Below, piece by piece: positions 48,011 to 59,099 of a stretch of 64,000 bases of DNA. The translations under genes were made by a program, and so were the position numbers. The first letter of the stretch is position 1. Each line of letters opens with the position of its first letter. The notes under the pieces are model-generated. The model saw nothing but the letters and a program-made list of their open reading frames with translations. It was not told the origin of the DNA and did not search any database. The stretch comes from Cryptomeria japonica (lineage: Eukaryota > Streptophyta > Pinopsida > Cupressales > Cupressaceae): assembly GCF_030272615.1 (NCBI RefSeq), contig NC_081405.1, forward strand, positions 18,930,547 through 18,994,546, read 5' to 3'.

Positions 48011-48018
48011 CTATAAAG
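48011..48018 (+). promoter_or_regulatory. Possible TATA box of the PADRE gene
   Basis: ctataaag, 158 bp before the ATG. A ccaaa repeat (about 48110-48138) lies in what would be the 5' untranslated region. Confidence 0.4.
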
Positions 48019-48175
48019 CAGTAGTTATTTTCCTGACATGTGAAATGAGCAAGGTCAACGGAAACATCTCCTTATCAAATGTTTAAACTAAAACCAGAAG
48101 CAAACCATAACCAAACCAAACCAAACCAAACCAAACCAGATCGATCATAGAGCAGAGAATTCAGGAAATGTTCCA

Positions 48176-48688
48176 ATGGGCAACTGCATTTGCATGTCTT
48201 CTTCCGTTACCCATTTCACCCAAATGGCCAAAGTGATAAGCCCAGATGGGAAAGTGAAGGAATTCATCGAGCCCATCAGAGCAGAGGAGATTCTGGTGCA
48301 ATATCCAGGCCATTTTATCTGCCATTCAGATTGTGTGGACGTTGGGAAATTCATGGCCCCTCTTGATGCAGAGGCCGAATTGGAATTGGGTGAAGTGTAT
48401 TTTGTTCTTCCTCTGAGGAAATTGCAGTTTGCTGTTTCCATGTCAGACATGGCTGCCATGCTTTTTGCAGCCAATTCTGCCATGAAGAGCAAACATGGTG
48501 TGCTCTTCAAAGTCCTGCCTGAGGACACAGGGGCAGAAAAAGTTGCAGAGGAGAGGAAAAGTTGCAGAGGAGCAGAAAAAGTTGAAGAGGAAAAGTTGGG
48601 TGATTCGGGAGGATCTGAGGGATTTGGGTTGTCAGGGAATGCATCAAAGACCAAGCTTGAAACAATCAGAGAGGGAGTTGCTTTGTGA
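48176..48688 (+). CDS. PADRE (DUF4228) domain protein
   Basis: 170 codons, intronless as seen. The N-terminus M-G-N-C-I-C is a typical N-myristoylation (G2) and palmitoylation (C4, C6) context, so membrane attachment is likely. The PADRE pattern follows: K-V-I-S-P-D-G-K-V-K-E-F at residues 19-30, P-I-R-A-E-E-I-L-V-Q-Y-P-G-H-F-I-C near 33-49, and L-E-L-G-E-V-Y-F-V-L-P-L near 69-80. The C-terminal part is E/K/S-rich and variable. In angiosperms this family is linked to pathogen and abiotic stress responses; the biochemical role is not known. The length fits the family. The start is chosen because it gives the lipidation motif. The opposite-strand open stretch is a shadow. Confidence 0.88.
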   Translation: MGNCICMSSSVTHFTQMAKVISPDGKVKEFIEPIRAEEILVQYPGHFICHSDCVDVGKFMAPLDAEAELELGEVYFVLPLRKLQFAVSMSDMAAMLFAANSAMKSKHGVLFKVLPEDTGAEKVAEERKSCRGAEKVEEEKLGDSGGSEGFGLSGNASKTKLETIREGVAL

Positions 48689-49060
48689 TGAATGAAATAT
48701 GTATCGATTCCAAATTGCAGAGTTCTGGAGTGAAGAAGGTTTTAATGGTGGTGGGGATGTTTGTCAAGGCCATATTTTGAGCAGGATTTCATCACAAGCT
48801 TGATTCAGTCCGGTTGGTGTGGATATGGATGATCTATCACAGGTGCTGTGCCAGCTATTTTATCAAGTCAACGTGAACCTTGTGGTAATGGCGTGACTGG
48901 TTTTTAGGTCCTTGTTCTTGGAGGATCAATTTCATGGTGATGACAACTGAGTTTTTAACTTTAATTTGCCAATTCCTGTGAGTAAATCTTTATTGCAAAT
49001 TTCTGATATTGGAAGTAAAGGTTCTAGCCAAGTTTTAGTAATAATTTATATTTGCTTTGT
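48689..49060 (+). other. Probable 3' untranslated region of the PADRE gene
   Basis: Composition remains balanced to about 48950 and then becomes AT-rich. Possible poly-A signals (aataatttat, caatataaaa) lie near 49040-49065. Confidence 0.4.
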
Positions 49061-50539
49061 TCAATATAAAAAAAAATCTTTCACTAAGTATTTTTATTTT
49101 ACTTAGATTTCTAGAAATGAATTTTGAAAGATGATTATAGTGTTTTTGGATATAATTATATAAAAAAAAATTAGTACTGATATTTTGGATCACATTCTAT
49201 TATCTATCATTATAATAAAGAAAATTAATTATATTTAACGAAATTTCAATCGCTATTATAAATTGTAGAGATATTAAATGTATCTTAAATTTGGAAGATG
49301 CATTTCGTTTTTGCAATTTAATATTATATAAATTTAAAATATAATTGTATAGATTTTAAAACATAGAAATTAGTCGTCGCTTCTATGAGGCCACCACCAC
49401 CCTAGAGTTCTATCAAACCATCACCACTCTTGAAGGTTGACCTTTTGCTCTCGTTCTACAACTAAGAGTTACAAAAAACTATTAACAAAAATGAATCATT
49501 GAATGTCACTTGACCAAACAAGCTCAAATCCAAGACTATTTGGCTAGGCGTTTTTATTTGATTTAGATTCTTAAAAATGAAATTGGGAAGATGGGTGACT
49601 TTGGATATATTGTGCAGTAGCTTTTAGTATTAATGTTTTGGATCACATTCTAATATCTATTATTATAATATAGAAAATTTACTATTCAATTGTATTCAAA
49701 GCAATTCAAAGCAATCTCAATCACTATTATGAGTTGTAGAAATTATATTGTGTTTCTTAAATATAGAAGATGTATTTGGTTTTGTAATTTATTATTATAT
49801 ATATTAAAAATATAATTGTATGCATTTTAATACATAAGACATTATTTGTCACCCATATGAGGCCACCATCTTAGAGCTTTGTTATACCAAAAATTGATCT
49901 TGAAGCTCAATCCTTTCCTCTTTTACAACCAAGAGTAGCCAAATTCCATCAACATAGGCAAATTGGTGATAGTCACTTGACCGAAAGAGATCAAATCAAA
50001 CCATGCCTTCATTAAATTAAAACTAATTGTGAAATTTCTACTCCTTGCATGCTATTAAAAGAATTGATGAAGATCATCACCTCTTGATATAGCTTCTTGC
50101 TATCATTCAATGTTGTGTGCTTGTAACTGCCAAAGCTTTTGTCCAAGACATTAACAGTTATAAATAGGACGAATAACTTTTTGTGATACAAAAGTGGCAT
50201 CAAGCAAGTTGTGCAGTTCACTCCTTCATGCTCATAGTGTCACAATTATACAATAGCACACTTGGCATGCACAAAAATGCATAAAGTAAGGTGGCATGCA
50301 TGAAATTATTTTTATTTGATTTAAGTTTTTTAAAATAAAATTCAAAAGATGATTTATAGTGTTTTTGGATACAGTTGGATAGTAACTTTTAGTATTTGAT
50401 CACATTCTATTATCCATCATCATAATGCAAAAAAAATACTATCTCGTTGCATTCAAAGCAATCTCAATCACTACTATGAACTACAGAAATATATGTTTTT
50501 TAAATCTAGAAGATATATTTGGTTCTTGTAGTTTAATAT
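49061..50539. repeat. Three diverged direct repeats of roughly 460-500 bp
   Basis: Copies begin near 49089, 49551 and 50307 (atttttattt-tacttag/gatttaa). Shared landmarks are tttggatcacattctattat, caatctcaatcactattatg, gaagatgtatttggttttg and, in the first two copies, atgaggccaccac and gtcacttgacc. The third is cut by the LTR-like element at 50540. Nothing coding. Confidence 0.65.
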
Positions 50540-50950
50540 TGTTGGAGAAGCTAAGATTTGAAAGCACAATTTAATGATATCTTTCACTAGAAAATAAATG
50601 AGTACAAACACATGTCTATCAATAATATGAAGAGTGTGTGTGTGTACAATGAGCCCCTTGTATATATAGGTTGCAAGGTAGAGGAGGTAGGAAGGTGTGA
50701 CTGAGTGACTAACTACCCCTTTATAGGTACAACACATATATTCTCATATGACAAGTGTGTGGACATGTGTAAAGTGTCCATGTAATAGGTGTCTTAAAAG
50801 GCGATTAAACATGTTTCAACCACATAAAGTGAGACAAAATATAAAGTGTCTAAGTGGAGACTTAAATAATTTGTGAATAGGTCAATAATTATATTTTGTA
50901 GGGCTCTATACATCTATTAGAGCAAGATGCTCACTCTAATGGTCGCTCGA
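50540..50950 (-). repeat. Probable solo LTR remnant, minus strand
   Basis: On the minus strand it reads toward a TATA-like tatatatac followed by aaggggctcattgt (about 50650-50668) and ends ttctccaaca at 50540, a Copia-like LTR end. The start, near 50950, is uncertain and no duplication could be confirmed. Confidence 0.45.
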
Positions 50951-52649
50951 CTACCTTTAAGTTGTTGACATTATGAACATTTATATATGTTATTGATGTA
51001 ATTTTATGTACTTTTAAGGAATGTTAATATATTTATTGATGTATATTTATCCATGCATTTAGGAACTTTTATCTATAAATGTATGGACTTATATATCTAA
51101 TATATGGATATGTTTATTCAAGATCTAATGTTATTTTTATATACATGGACATGTTTATTTAACTTCATATAAATTTGATATACATTTGTGTGTATGGACA
51201 TTTGTATGCGTATTCGTATATATTTGTTGTACGAAGTTATAGGCGAGGGGACTTTTGTTTCCTATATCATTTTATTCAATTCCTTGTCTTAATAATATGT
51301 GTACACTAAGTGTAGAATAGAATTTAAAATGCATGCTTGAGTCCTTGTTTTATGTTATGCTCGTTATCTATACAATTTAAGTGTAATAAAAATTAAAATT
51401 GAGATTTTGTGGAAATTTTTATGATATCAAGTACTTCATCCAGGTGTCCTTTCTTATGAGAAAAAGAAAAGTAGATAATGAATTTAAAATGGTCATTTTC
51501 TTCACAAATCAATTTTACTTATATTTGTGAAGCATTGCTATCTTTCATTCAATCTTAGGGAGGATATACCTATTATAATGCTAGTATGTGTTAGGAATTC
51601 AAACTTCTTTAACTTGAATATTGGTATGTATGAAATCTCTAGAATAATTCTTTAACTTGAATATTGGTATGTATGAAATCTCTAGAATAATATAATAGTA
51701 GTGATAAAATGACCCAAAATAAAAATTCACCAAAAGTAATGGAACTTGTGAATAGTTTAAACTTGAAATCATTTATAATAAATGAGAATCAACCTTTAGA
51801 ATATGAGAATATTCTATCTAGGTGCATGTACCTTGTATGAATATGCTACTAATTATCTTGCATATGATCAACAAAAAAGGTCACACGTTGCATAATTATA
51901 ATCTAAGATGGTATTCTTAATATTTATATATTTTAGTTTTTAAAAATGTCTTCTCTAAAATATTTTAACCAATAAGGCACCTATCAAATTGGAAAAAGTT
52001 TTGAAATAAATTACCAAGGAGTACATGTGCATTAGAGAACCTGGATAACTTATTAAATAAATTCCTCTGAAAATACAAATATAATTAGCAAGGGACTACA
52101 TTAAAGAAAATAAAGATACAAACTAGTGTAACATCAAATTCAACACATAAAGCATTTTTCTTCAGTAAGAAAAATAAAGTCAAGCTCAATATGTTTTTAA
52201 TGCAGGAATAAAGGAATGCATTATGGACATTTATATAAGTAGTCACCTACAAATGTAAACTTAAGTGACATGCCTAAATCATATGAGCACACAAAGACAC
52301 ATGATATTGTAGACCATGAGTCTAAACAACCATAAAAATAACTCCAGAACATCATGTGCCTAACACAAGTATCTCCCCTAAGCTCCATATATATAGTCAC
52401 AATCAAGTTAAAAAAATAAATATATTGTGCGTATGTGAAACATTTTCTCCTAGATAATTTGTCTTGAAGCATCACTAGATGTGGGAAATTAGTATGAAAT
52501 AAACCTAAAAGGCTCAGGTACAAAGTCCTAACTTATGTTGAAATTATATTGGTTCCAAATCACATGGACCCTAGTAGTCTTAAACAAGTTTCTCTTAGGA
52601 TTTGAAAGCATATCCAAGTAGGACTTAATATCACACATCCACATACACA
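50951..52649. other. AT-rich intergenic stretch
   Basis: No gene seen. A perfect 43-bp tandem duplication (ttctttaacttgaatattgg...) lies at 51606-51691. Confidence 0.5.
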
Positions 52650-52933
52650 TATTCTTGGAGGGAAAGCCACAATCACAAATGCAACAACTTCCACAGAAAG
52701 AGAGAAAGAAAAACATTTCAATAAGAAATGATAAATGATATTGTTGAAATGATTTGAAAATGTACAATAGCCTTGCTTGTAAAGGCAAGAGTTGGAGATG
52801 AGAGAACATAGGACGCGAACAAGTGTCTCAATAGGATGCAAGGGTGGGTAGAAGCCAACTACCTAGATAAAAATATTGAATGATAAGTGCCTAAGTTGGA
52901 CTTGAGTGTGAGAAAATAATATTTACTCCAACG
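52650..52933 (-). repeat. 3' LTR of the short Copia element
   Basis: Aligns with 55638-55419 and 53770-53691, leaving out the inserted solo LTR. The outer end near 52650 is approximate. Confidence 0.65.
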
Positions 52934-53180
52934 CCCCTCCTCAAATTCAACTTAAGGAGAATAATTATTATGCAAAATGCAATATTGTATGATGATGGGA
53001 CCTGACGGTTAGGCCATGTTAAGTACCCATGTACAACTAATATCTTACAAAAGGATAAAATGTCATAGGACAAAACTCCTATCCAAAAAAGAGAGAGATA
53101 ATGCAAATCATGTACAAGTGAGAGACAAAGTGATGTATGGAGATCTCACACCAATATGCCCCCCCCAGGAACTACAGTCT

Positions 53181-53513
53181 TCAAGAGAAAACAATACAAT
53201 TGATAGCACCCAATAGGAGGGAAAAAAGAGAGACTGTGTAACCCCCTCGTAATGAATAATCACCTGCAAGAATGGCAAGTGTTTGAAGACAAAATAAGAT
53301 CCAATGCTTACAAACCACTTGTCTTTCCTTAGGAAGAAACAAAACCATGTATAGATGCAGATATGCATCCCATTCAAGATTTACTTTAAAAGATGGAAGC
53401 ATGAAGAATGAAGACGATGTCTTTGAAAACTTCTCATGCATCTCCTTGTCCATGTGATATGATGATGCCACAATCCAATCAGGTGCATGTCCAATCAATG
53501 AAGAAGGTGACAA
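53181..53513 (-). pseudogene. Copia protease-region remnant
   Basis: 110 codons. D-W-I-V-A-S-S-Y-H-M stands where Copia proteases have D-W-x-x-D-S-G-A-S-x-H-M, so the catalytic D-S-G is lost. After it a short helical stretch and G-rich, hydrophobic sequence. Gag, integrase and reverse transcriptase are missing. Confidence 0.5.
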
Positions 53514-53674
53514 AGTGAAACTATATGGAAATTGATGTCATTAATCGAGAGTGAAATATGGAACAATTGGGTGGCACCAAATGAGATGGAAAAAAGATAT
53601 ATTGCCAATCAGAATACTCCTAGGATCTCAACAAGGCTAGTGAAGGGTCTTACACTATAAAGAGGAGCACATCA

Positions 53675-53690
53675 AAAGGCTCTAATACCA
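53675..53690 (-). promoter_or_regulatory. Primer-binding site of the short Copia element
   Basis: Minus strand TGGTATTAGAGCC, one transition away from the standard tRNA-iMet complement. Confidence 0.75.
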
Positions 53691-53770
53691 CGTTGGAGCG
53701 AGGCTCCCAAGATAGGATCATGACCACAACAACTTTCACATAAAGAGAGATAAATATTTCACTAGGTAAT

Positions 53771-55413
53771 TGTGTAGGAGAAAAAGTGACACTAAGCAAA
53801 CATGCCCTAATCTCACTTTCAACCACACACTTGTGGAATACGAAAGAGCCTAGAGGTATCACACAATTGGCTACTTCTTTTTTGTGGAAGAGAGAGCCAC
53901 GGGCTACCTATTAGGATTTCTATTCCTTTGTTGTAAATGATAAATAGAATGATGCAAGTTCAATCCCTAACCCCAAAGTGCAAGTATGAACTAATAACAA
54001 GATTGCAGAATTGAACTTAAACAATGGAAAGCTGTAAACACAAGGACAAGACAAGAATGTAAATGCGTACCCGGTGTTAAAATATGAATGAAAATGTTTG
54101 GGACGGGGGCGCGGGTGCCACTGTCCTGAATCTGCCCCTGAAACTGCTCCGAAAACTACTGTTTTGCACTCTGGAAAAGCTGTCAAAAATGTTGAAAATG
54201 CTGTCTGTCAGGAGGACCAGGGCGCCCAGCGCCCCTGTCTTGGCAGGACCAGGGCGCCCCACGCCCCTGTCCTGGTCTTTTGCTCTGAAATTTGGTGGGA
54301 AGGTCGGTCTCAGTCTGCTTCTCCCGGATCTGCAACCTGCGGCGTCATCCAAGTCCCGAAACCTGCACTTATATCTGAAAAGGTGTTTGGGTGGCTATAT
54401 AGGGTTTTGCCTTAGTCAAACCCCCGCTTTGGTGATTTCCACCTCCACGAATAGCCAATTTGTATTGTAAAATGTATTGTGTGTGTAGATCTAGTGTGTG
54501 TGCAAGGTCCTAAAATGCAAGAAAGCAAACTAGAGCAACCTAGAAAGTAAACCCTAATTGCTTGTAAATGATAATGTAAATGCTCTAAATCAAGATGCAA
54601 AGTGATCTAAAGCATGAATAAAGGATATATTAAAGCTTATGCAAAGACATGAAAACAACATGAAATCATACCCAACCCTCAAGGGAGGAGTACAAGCCAA
54701 TCTTCAGTCAGTAATCTCCTATTGTTCTTCAATGTCTTCCAAGTCCTAAATGGATGAATGAAATTGATAAATGCTTGATAGAAGGATGTTGAATGTTGTT
54801 GAAGCCTTCAAAGATCTGCTCTTTTGCTGCATAGAAGGTCCCTCAACCAAAAATTTGCCTCCTTTCAAATGAAGAAAGAGAGCTCTTATGTATGAAACCC
54901 TAGGTCTTAATTTCAACTTTAGGCCGACTTAGAGATTGAATCTCCCGCCAATTTCTTGGGGTTAAGCTTTATTTTATGATTGGATCGCGCTCCTAAAATT
55001 TCGGGAAAAATGTCCGGGACCATGTTGCACTCCGGGCGCCATGGTCCCAACAACTTTTCACCAAATTTTCAGGACTGTCGGATATGATGATTTTAGAGAG
55101 AATCCCGAAGTTACAGGTGATTTCGAGATGTTTTGACCCCCGAAATCAAGCCCCCAAGTTCAAAATAGGACCTAATTAGGGTTTTTGATTAAATGATGTA
55201 TTGGAGGAATAAAATGAAAAGGGCACACTTTAATGAAAGGGCCCAACTTTATGATGTAGGAAATGATAAAATAGGACCTTAGACCTAATTAATTTAATTA
55301 ATTAAGTGCTAAAGGGGAAATGCAATGCAAAATACAAAATGCGCCAAGGCGGGTGCTAAACTAGGTGTGAAATTGTACCACCCTAGCAAGTGCGTACAAT
55401 TTACGATGCTACA
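53771..55413 (-). repeat. Solo Gypsy LTR inserted in a Copia LTR
   Basis: 1,643 bp flanked by gtaat (53766-53770, 55414-55418). Removing it restores continuity with the other Copia LTR at 52690-52760. On the minus strand it begins TGTAGCATCGTAAATTGTACG, like the LTR at 43234. It contains ggaccagggcgccc-type duplicated GC-rich segments (54208-54270) and a TATA-like tatatag near 54392. A solo LTR arises by recombination between the two LTRs of a full element. Confidence 0.8.
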
Positions 55414-55638
55414 GTAATGATGAATGATATTGCTAAGATGAATTACAAATGTATAATAGCCTTTCTTATAGAGGCAAAGGGGAGATAAGAGAATACAAGA
55501 TGTGGACAGTTGTCTCAATAGGATGCGAGGGTAGGTAGAAGCCAATACCTAGCTACAAATATTAAATGCAACTAAAACTATTAAATGATAAATGTCTGGG
55601 TTGGACTTAAGCATGAGTAAATAATAGTTACTCCAACA

Positions 55639-57589
55639 CATTTATCTTGGGTTTATATATTTGACATGTGGATAAAATATGTGGTTTTAGGAATTTAAAC
55701 TAAGACCATCATGATTAAAAAAATGAAGTTTAAATGTATAGATGCAATCAAAGGGTATATTATAATTTGGTATAAATTATAGTGTATATAACTTTTAAGT
55801 AGATTTAACCTTTATATTTATACGCAAAGATTAAGGTAATTTATCTTTCATGGAATCAATATATCATAGTCTCTAATGACATACGAATAAGTATGTTGTA
55901 ACAAATAAATTAGGTCCACTATAGTTTGAAAGGAATATAATATATTACAAAAGAAAAATATACCACTCTCAAACTCAATTATAATTGAAAATTTAGTAGT
56001 GTTTTCTTCTAAATGATAGGAAGAAAAAGACACGAAGAAAATTAGAATAAGCAATTTTTAGTTTATAAATGAAATCATCCTAAATCCATCACTACCAATT
56101 GTAAGATGATGCTAGATATACAATTAGCATCACTCTATTATAACTAAAAATCACTCTTTAGGCAAATCTATTGGAACCTAAAATGATAGATTCTTCAATA
56201 GACATCTTACATTATAATTACTTAAGATCTCTTTGATTAAGATATTTACGTATATAAATTTTAAAAGTATTTAAAAAATAAAATGTATGTACATGTACAT
56301 ACTTGTAAAATTGACATTATCAATTTTAATTCAAAAATACATTTATTATAATTCTTAAATACTCCTGATATAAAAAAAAAACAAGTAACACAAAACTAGA
56401 AACCTTCAACCTTCAAGAACATGGAAAAAATTGAAGATGCTCCCAATTATGCATACACACAATCTAAAAGAGCTTCCCTTAAACTTGTTCAAGAATATAT
56501 ATTTCATAATTTAAATCTCCTACCACAAATTAAAATCTTTAAAAAAATTAGAACCTTAGTAGATCACGTGTGAAAAAATTTAGAATCTAGAGATAACACA
56601 TGAATTCTAAAAAATAAATAAAAAACCATTTATAATATATATTCTACTAGAGAGTGTTTGAGTCTAGAGTAAATAAGTGAAATGATGATGGTGATCCATA
56701 CTTTTCATATCAGATGGACAGACATCCATGTGCATGTGGAATTGGATGGAGAGACCAACAAGAAGCAATTACTAGGTGATTATATTGATACACCAAGTTG
56801 TGAGGTTAGTAATACATAAAGTGAACCCCATTATGAATAATTTTGATTTGTTTGAGATGTGTTCATTGAACTACAACTAAACCTATGGGAAACAACACTT
56901 CATTGTTTGTCTCTGGTTTTGTAAACTTCATCATTTCTTATGTGCAATAATTTACAAATTTATGTTTCTAGCCTCTTCTATGGCTATAAAAACATCTTTT
57001 GCATAGGTTACAGATGAAATATAAGAAAACCAAAATAATTTTTCCTATGAACTATAACAATTTAAGAACCAAATTAAAACTTCAATTTTTCTCAACATAT
57101 TAAATACATTTAAAAAATAAAAGTTACAAGAGTAAAGTAGACATTGTACGTATGTATAATTTTTAAAATCATGAAATGTGGTCATAATCAATTGAAAGAA
57201 AATGAATGTCTTTGAAGCTTTCTTTATCATATTCATCATATGTGTTAGTACAACTAGCGGTGACATCAGATTTCATTCATTAACATATCCACATTGTTGG
57301 TTCTTGTAATTATCATAATCTCCCAACATGTAGTCATAACAAAAATGATGTCCATGTTTGGTTATTTGTACCCATGACACAATGTAAAGATATTTTTTCT
57401 CCGCCCTCTTACATTTGTGCATGCTCTTCTATCCAGACCTACAAATCATATATATGTGTGTATACATAGTATACACACATGTATATATAGTGTGTCAAAC
57501 TCATAAATTACACTTATGATTTATTTAAAATTATAAAATTATATAATAACAGTATTTTAAGCAAGTCAAACTATTTTTAAATAATTTAC
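55639..57589. other. AT-rich intergenic stretch
   Basis: No coding, repeat or RNA feature that I can support, apart from a palindrome near 57450-57490 (tgtgtatac, ata, gtatacaca). Confidence 0.45.
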
Positions 57590-58860
57590 ATACTTGGTAT
57601 ATCCCAAAACACTCTAGTTGAATGTAGGTCTATCCCTGAAGATGTGCCAACCTCATATGTGAAGTGCTTCTTATACCATTCAACAACATCATAAGCATCA
57701 TTTCTATGATCACCCTAATAATTCATTTGATGTTTTTGAAGAGAAAGCTTGATGCTAGCTCTTGTACCATCAAGTTCACCCTTTCTATGTCCACTTAGAA
57801 ATAAATTCCAAATGTGTGGTATATTACCAAGTCGATAGTAGATCTATAGAGTGCATAAAATATCCTTTACGATTTGAATTTTGATGCACACTCATAGGAC
57901 CATACAAAATGTTTCTCAAATAAGGCGATGCTCTACAAAATGTGTGGCATGATCTTTATCATCGCTAATATAAAATTGATATTCTTTCTTAATGAATTGG
58001 TGTGCATATGTACTCTAAACACCACCCGAATCCAATTTTGCACGTTGATAACATACATGGACCATAATAGTGACCTACTGTAAATAATAATACAATGTTT
58101 AAATCTACTTTCAATGAGTAAAAGAGTATTTTCTTGCAAAGTCAACTAGCAATAAATTGTTCCAAGTAGAAAAGTATCCCACAACAACTGAAACTCTTTA
58201 CCTTGCCACTTAACAAAAAATGCATGATGTATGCATGGTTGTATCAATTTGTGATTTTTATGGTTTGATAATTTATGTATTTGTATCTCTTGTAATTTAC
58301 CATCTTCATCATGTCAATATTCATTTCTTAGAGGCAATTCTGCTAAATTTCCACGTGTTTCATAAAGTCCTTTTATACATTTCATTGGACCATCTACATC
58401 ATTAGCATTTTAATCACACAAAATGAATGATATGAATTGAATTACCCTTATTGAGATGCAATTTCAAAAATATCACTTTCTTCCATGATCTTTTGATACA
58501 CCTAATAGTAGAGATCAAATTCAATATGGTGATGAAAACAAGAAGTTTCAAAAACTTTATTTGGTTTGACATACCCAGGTCTTAATATATAAAAAATTAT
58601 CTGTCTAATATTTATATGAGTATTTACATCATGTAATATAACATACATCTCATGTTGTGTTATGTCTAACCAATGTTAAATTGTATGCAAATCATGATCA
58701 TTTGGTCTAGTCTTATGTTTGAGTGTATCTCTACCATTTGATGAAGGATGAGTATAATCGTGCCAAAAATTTGAGATCAACTTTATAACACCATGTTCAA
58801 TTTTTTCATAATGAGGAGCCCTACACATAATTAATCAATTAATTTTTGTAGTTCTAGCTC
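57590..58860 (-). pseudogene. Decayed transposon-type protein (W-S-x-x-C-A-x-x-F-K-S family)
   Basis: Minus-strand pieces in changing frames read in order: F-W-H-D-Y-T-H-P-S-S-N (about 58770), H-W-L-D-I-T-Q (about 58680), F-R-V-H-M-H-T-N, D-D-K-D-H-A-T-H-F-V-E-H (about 57950), W-S-Y-E-C-A-S-K-F-K-S (about 57890), L-S-G-H-R-K-G-E-L-D-G-T-R-A-S-I-K (about 57770) and Q-M-N-Y. The combination W-S-D-G-x-x-x-x-F-K ... S-G-H-x-K-G-x-x-D-G-x-x-A is known to me from repeated, transposon-like proteins of plants and animals of unclear class. At least three frameshifts and several stops, so not functional. Confidence 0.55.
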
Positions 58861-59099
58861 ATCTAAAAACTTTCTTCTTTTCACATATATTGTTATTGTT
58901 TTTCTACTCAAGCCAATTTCACTTGAGAGTGAAAAGATTTAATGTTTTATTTGCATTTTTTGACTTACGATATGTAGGAGCTAAAAACTAGCTCAACACC
59001 TAAGACCGCCTACAAAAACACAAGAAACCTTCCATAAGAGAGTATGCAAGAAATAAACTTGCTTGATATTAAGATCTATAAGATATGATACAAAGTATA
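58861..59099. other. Intergenic
   Basis: Nothing recognisable. Confidence 0.4.

Larger units (their letters stand above)
52650..55638 (-). mobile_element. Short minus-strand Copia element with about 0.76-kb internal region
   Basis: On the minus strand: 5' LTR 55638-53691 (about 300 bp of its own, split by a solo LTR), primer-binding site tggtattagagcc at 53690, internal region 53690-52934, a purine run aggaggggcg, and 3' LTR 52933-about 52650. LTRs share the start ttggagtaa(c/a)tattattt and many landmarks (ctcaataggatgc, ggtagaagccaa). The internal part codes only for a remnant with W-I-V-A-S-S-Y-H-M, resembling the Copia protease region. It is an internally deleted or non-autonomous element. 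Confidence 0.7.

Noticed and set aside
48145-48654. 169-codon minus-strand frame opposite the PADRE gene
   Set aside because: Shadow of the plus-strand coding region; the plus-strand protein has the recognisable domain.
57450-57490. Perfect-looking palindrome tgtgtatac/gtatacaca
   Set aside because: Composed of simple TG/TA dinucleotides in AT-rich DNA; no neighbouring structure suggests a function.
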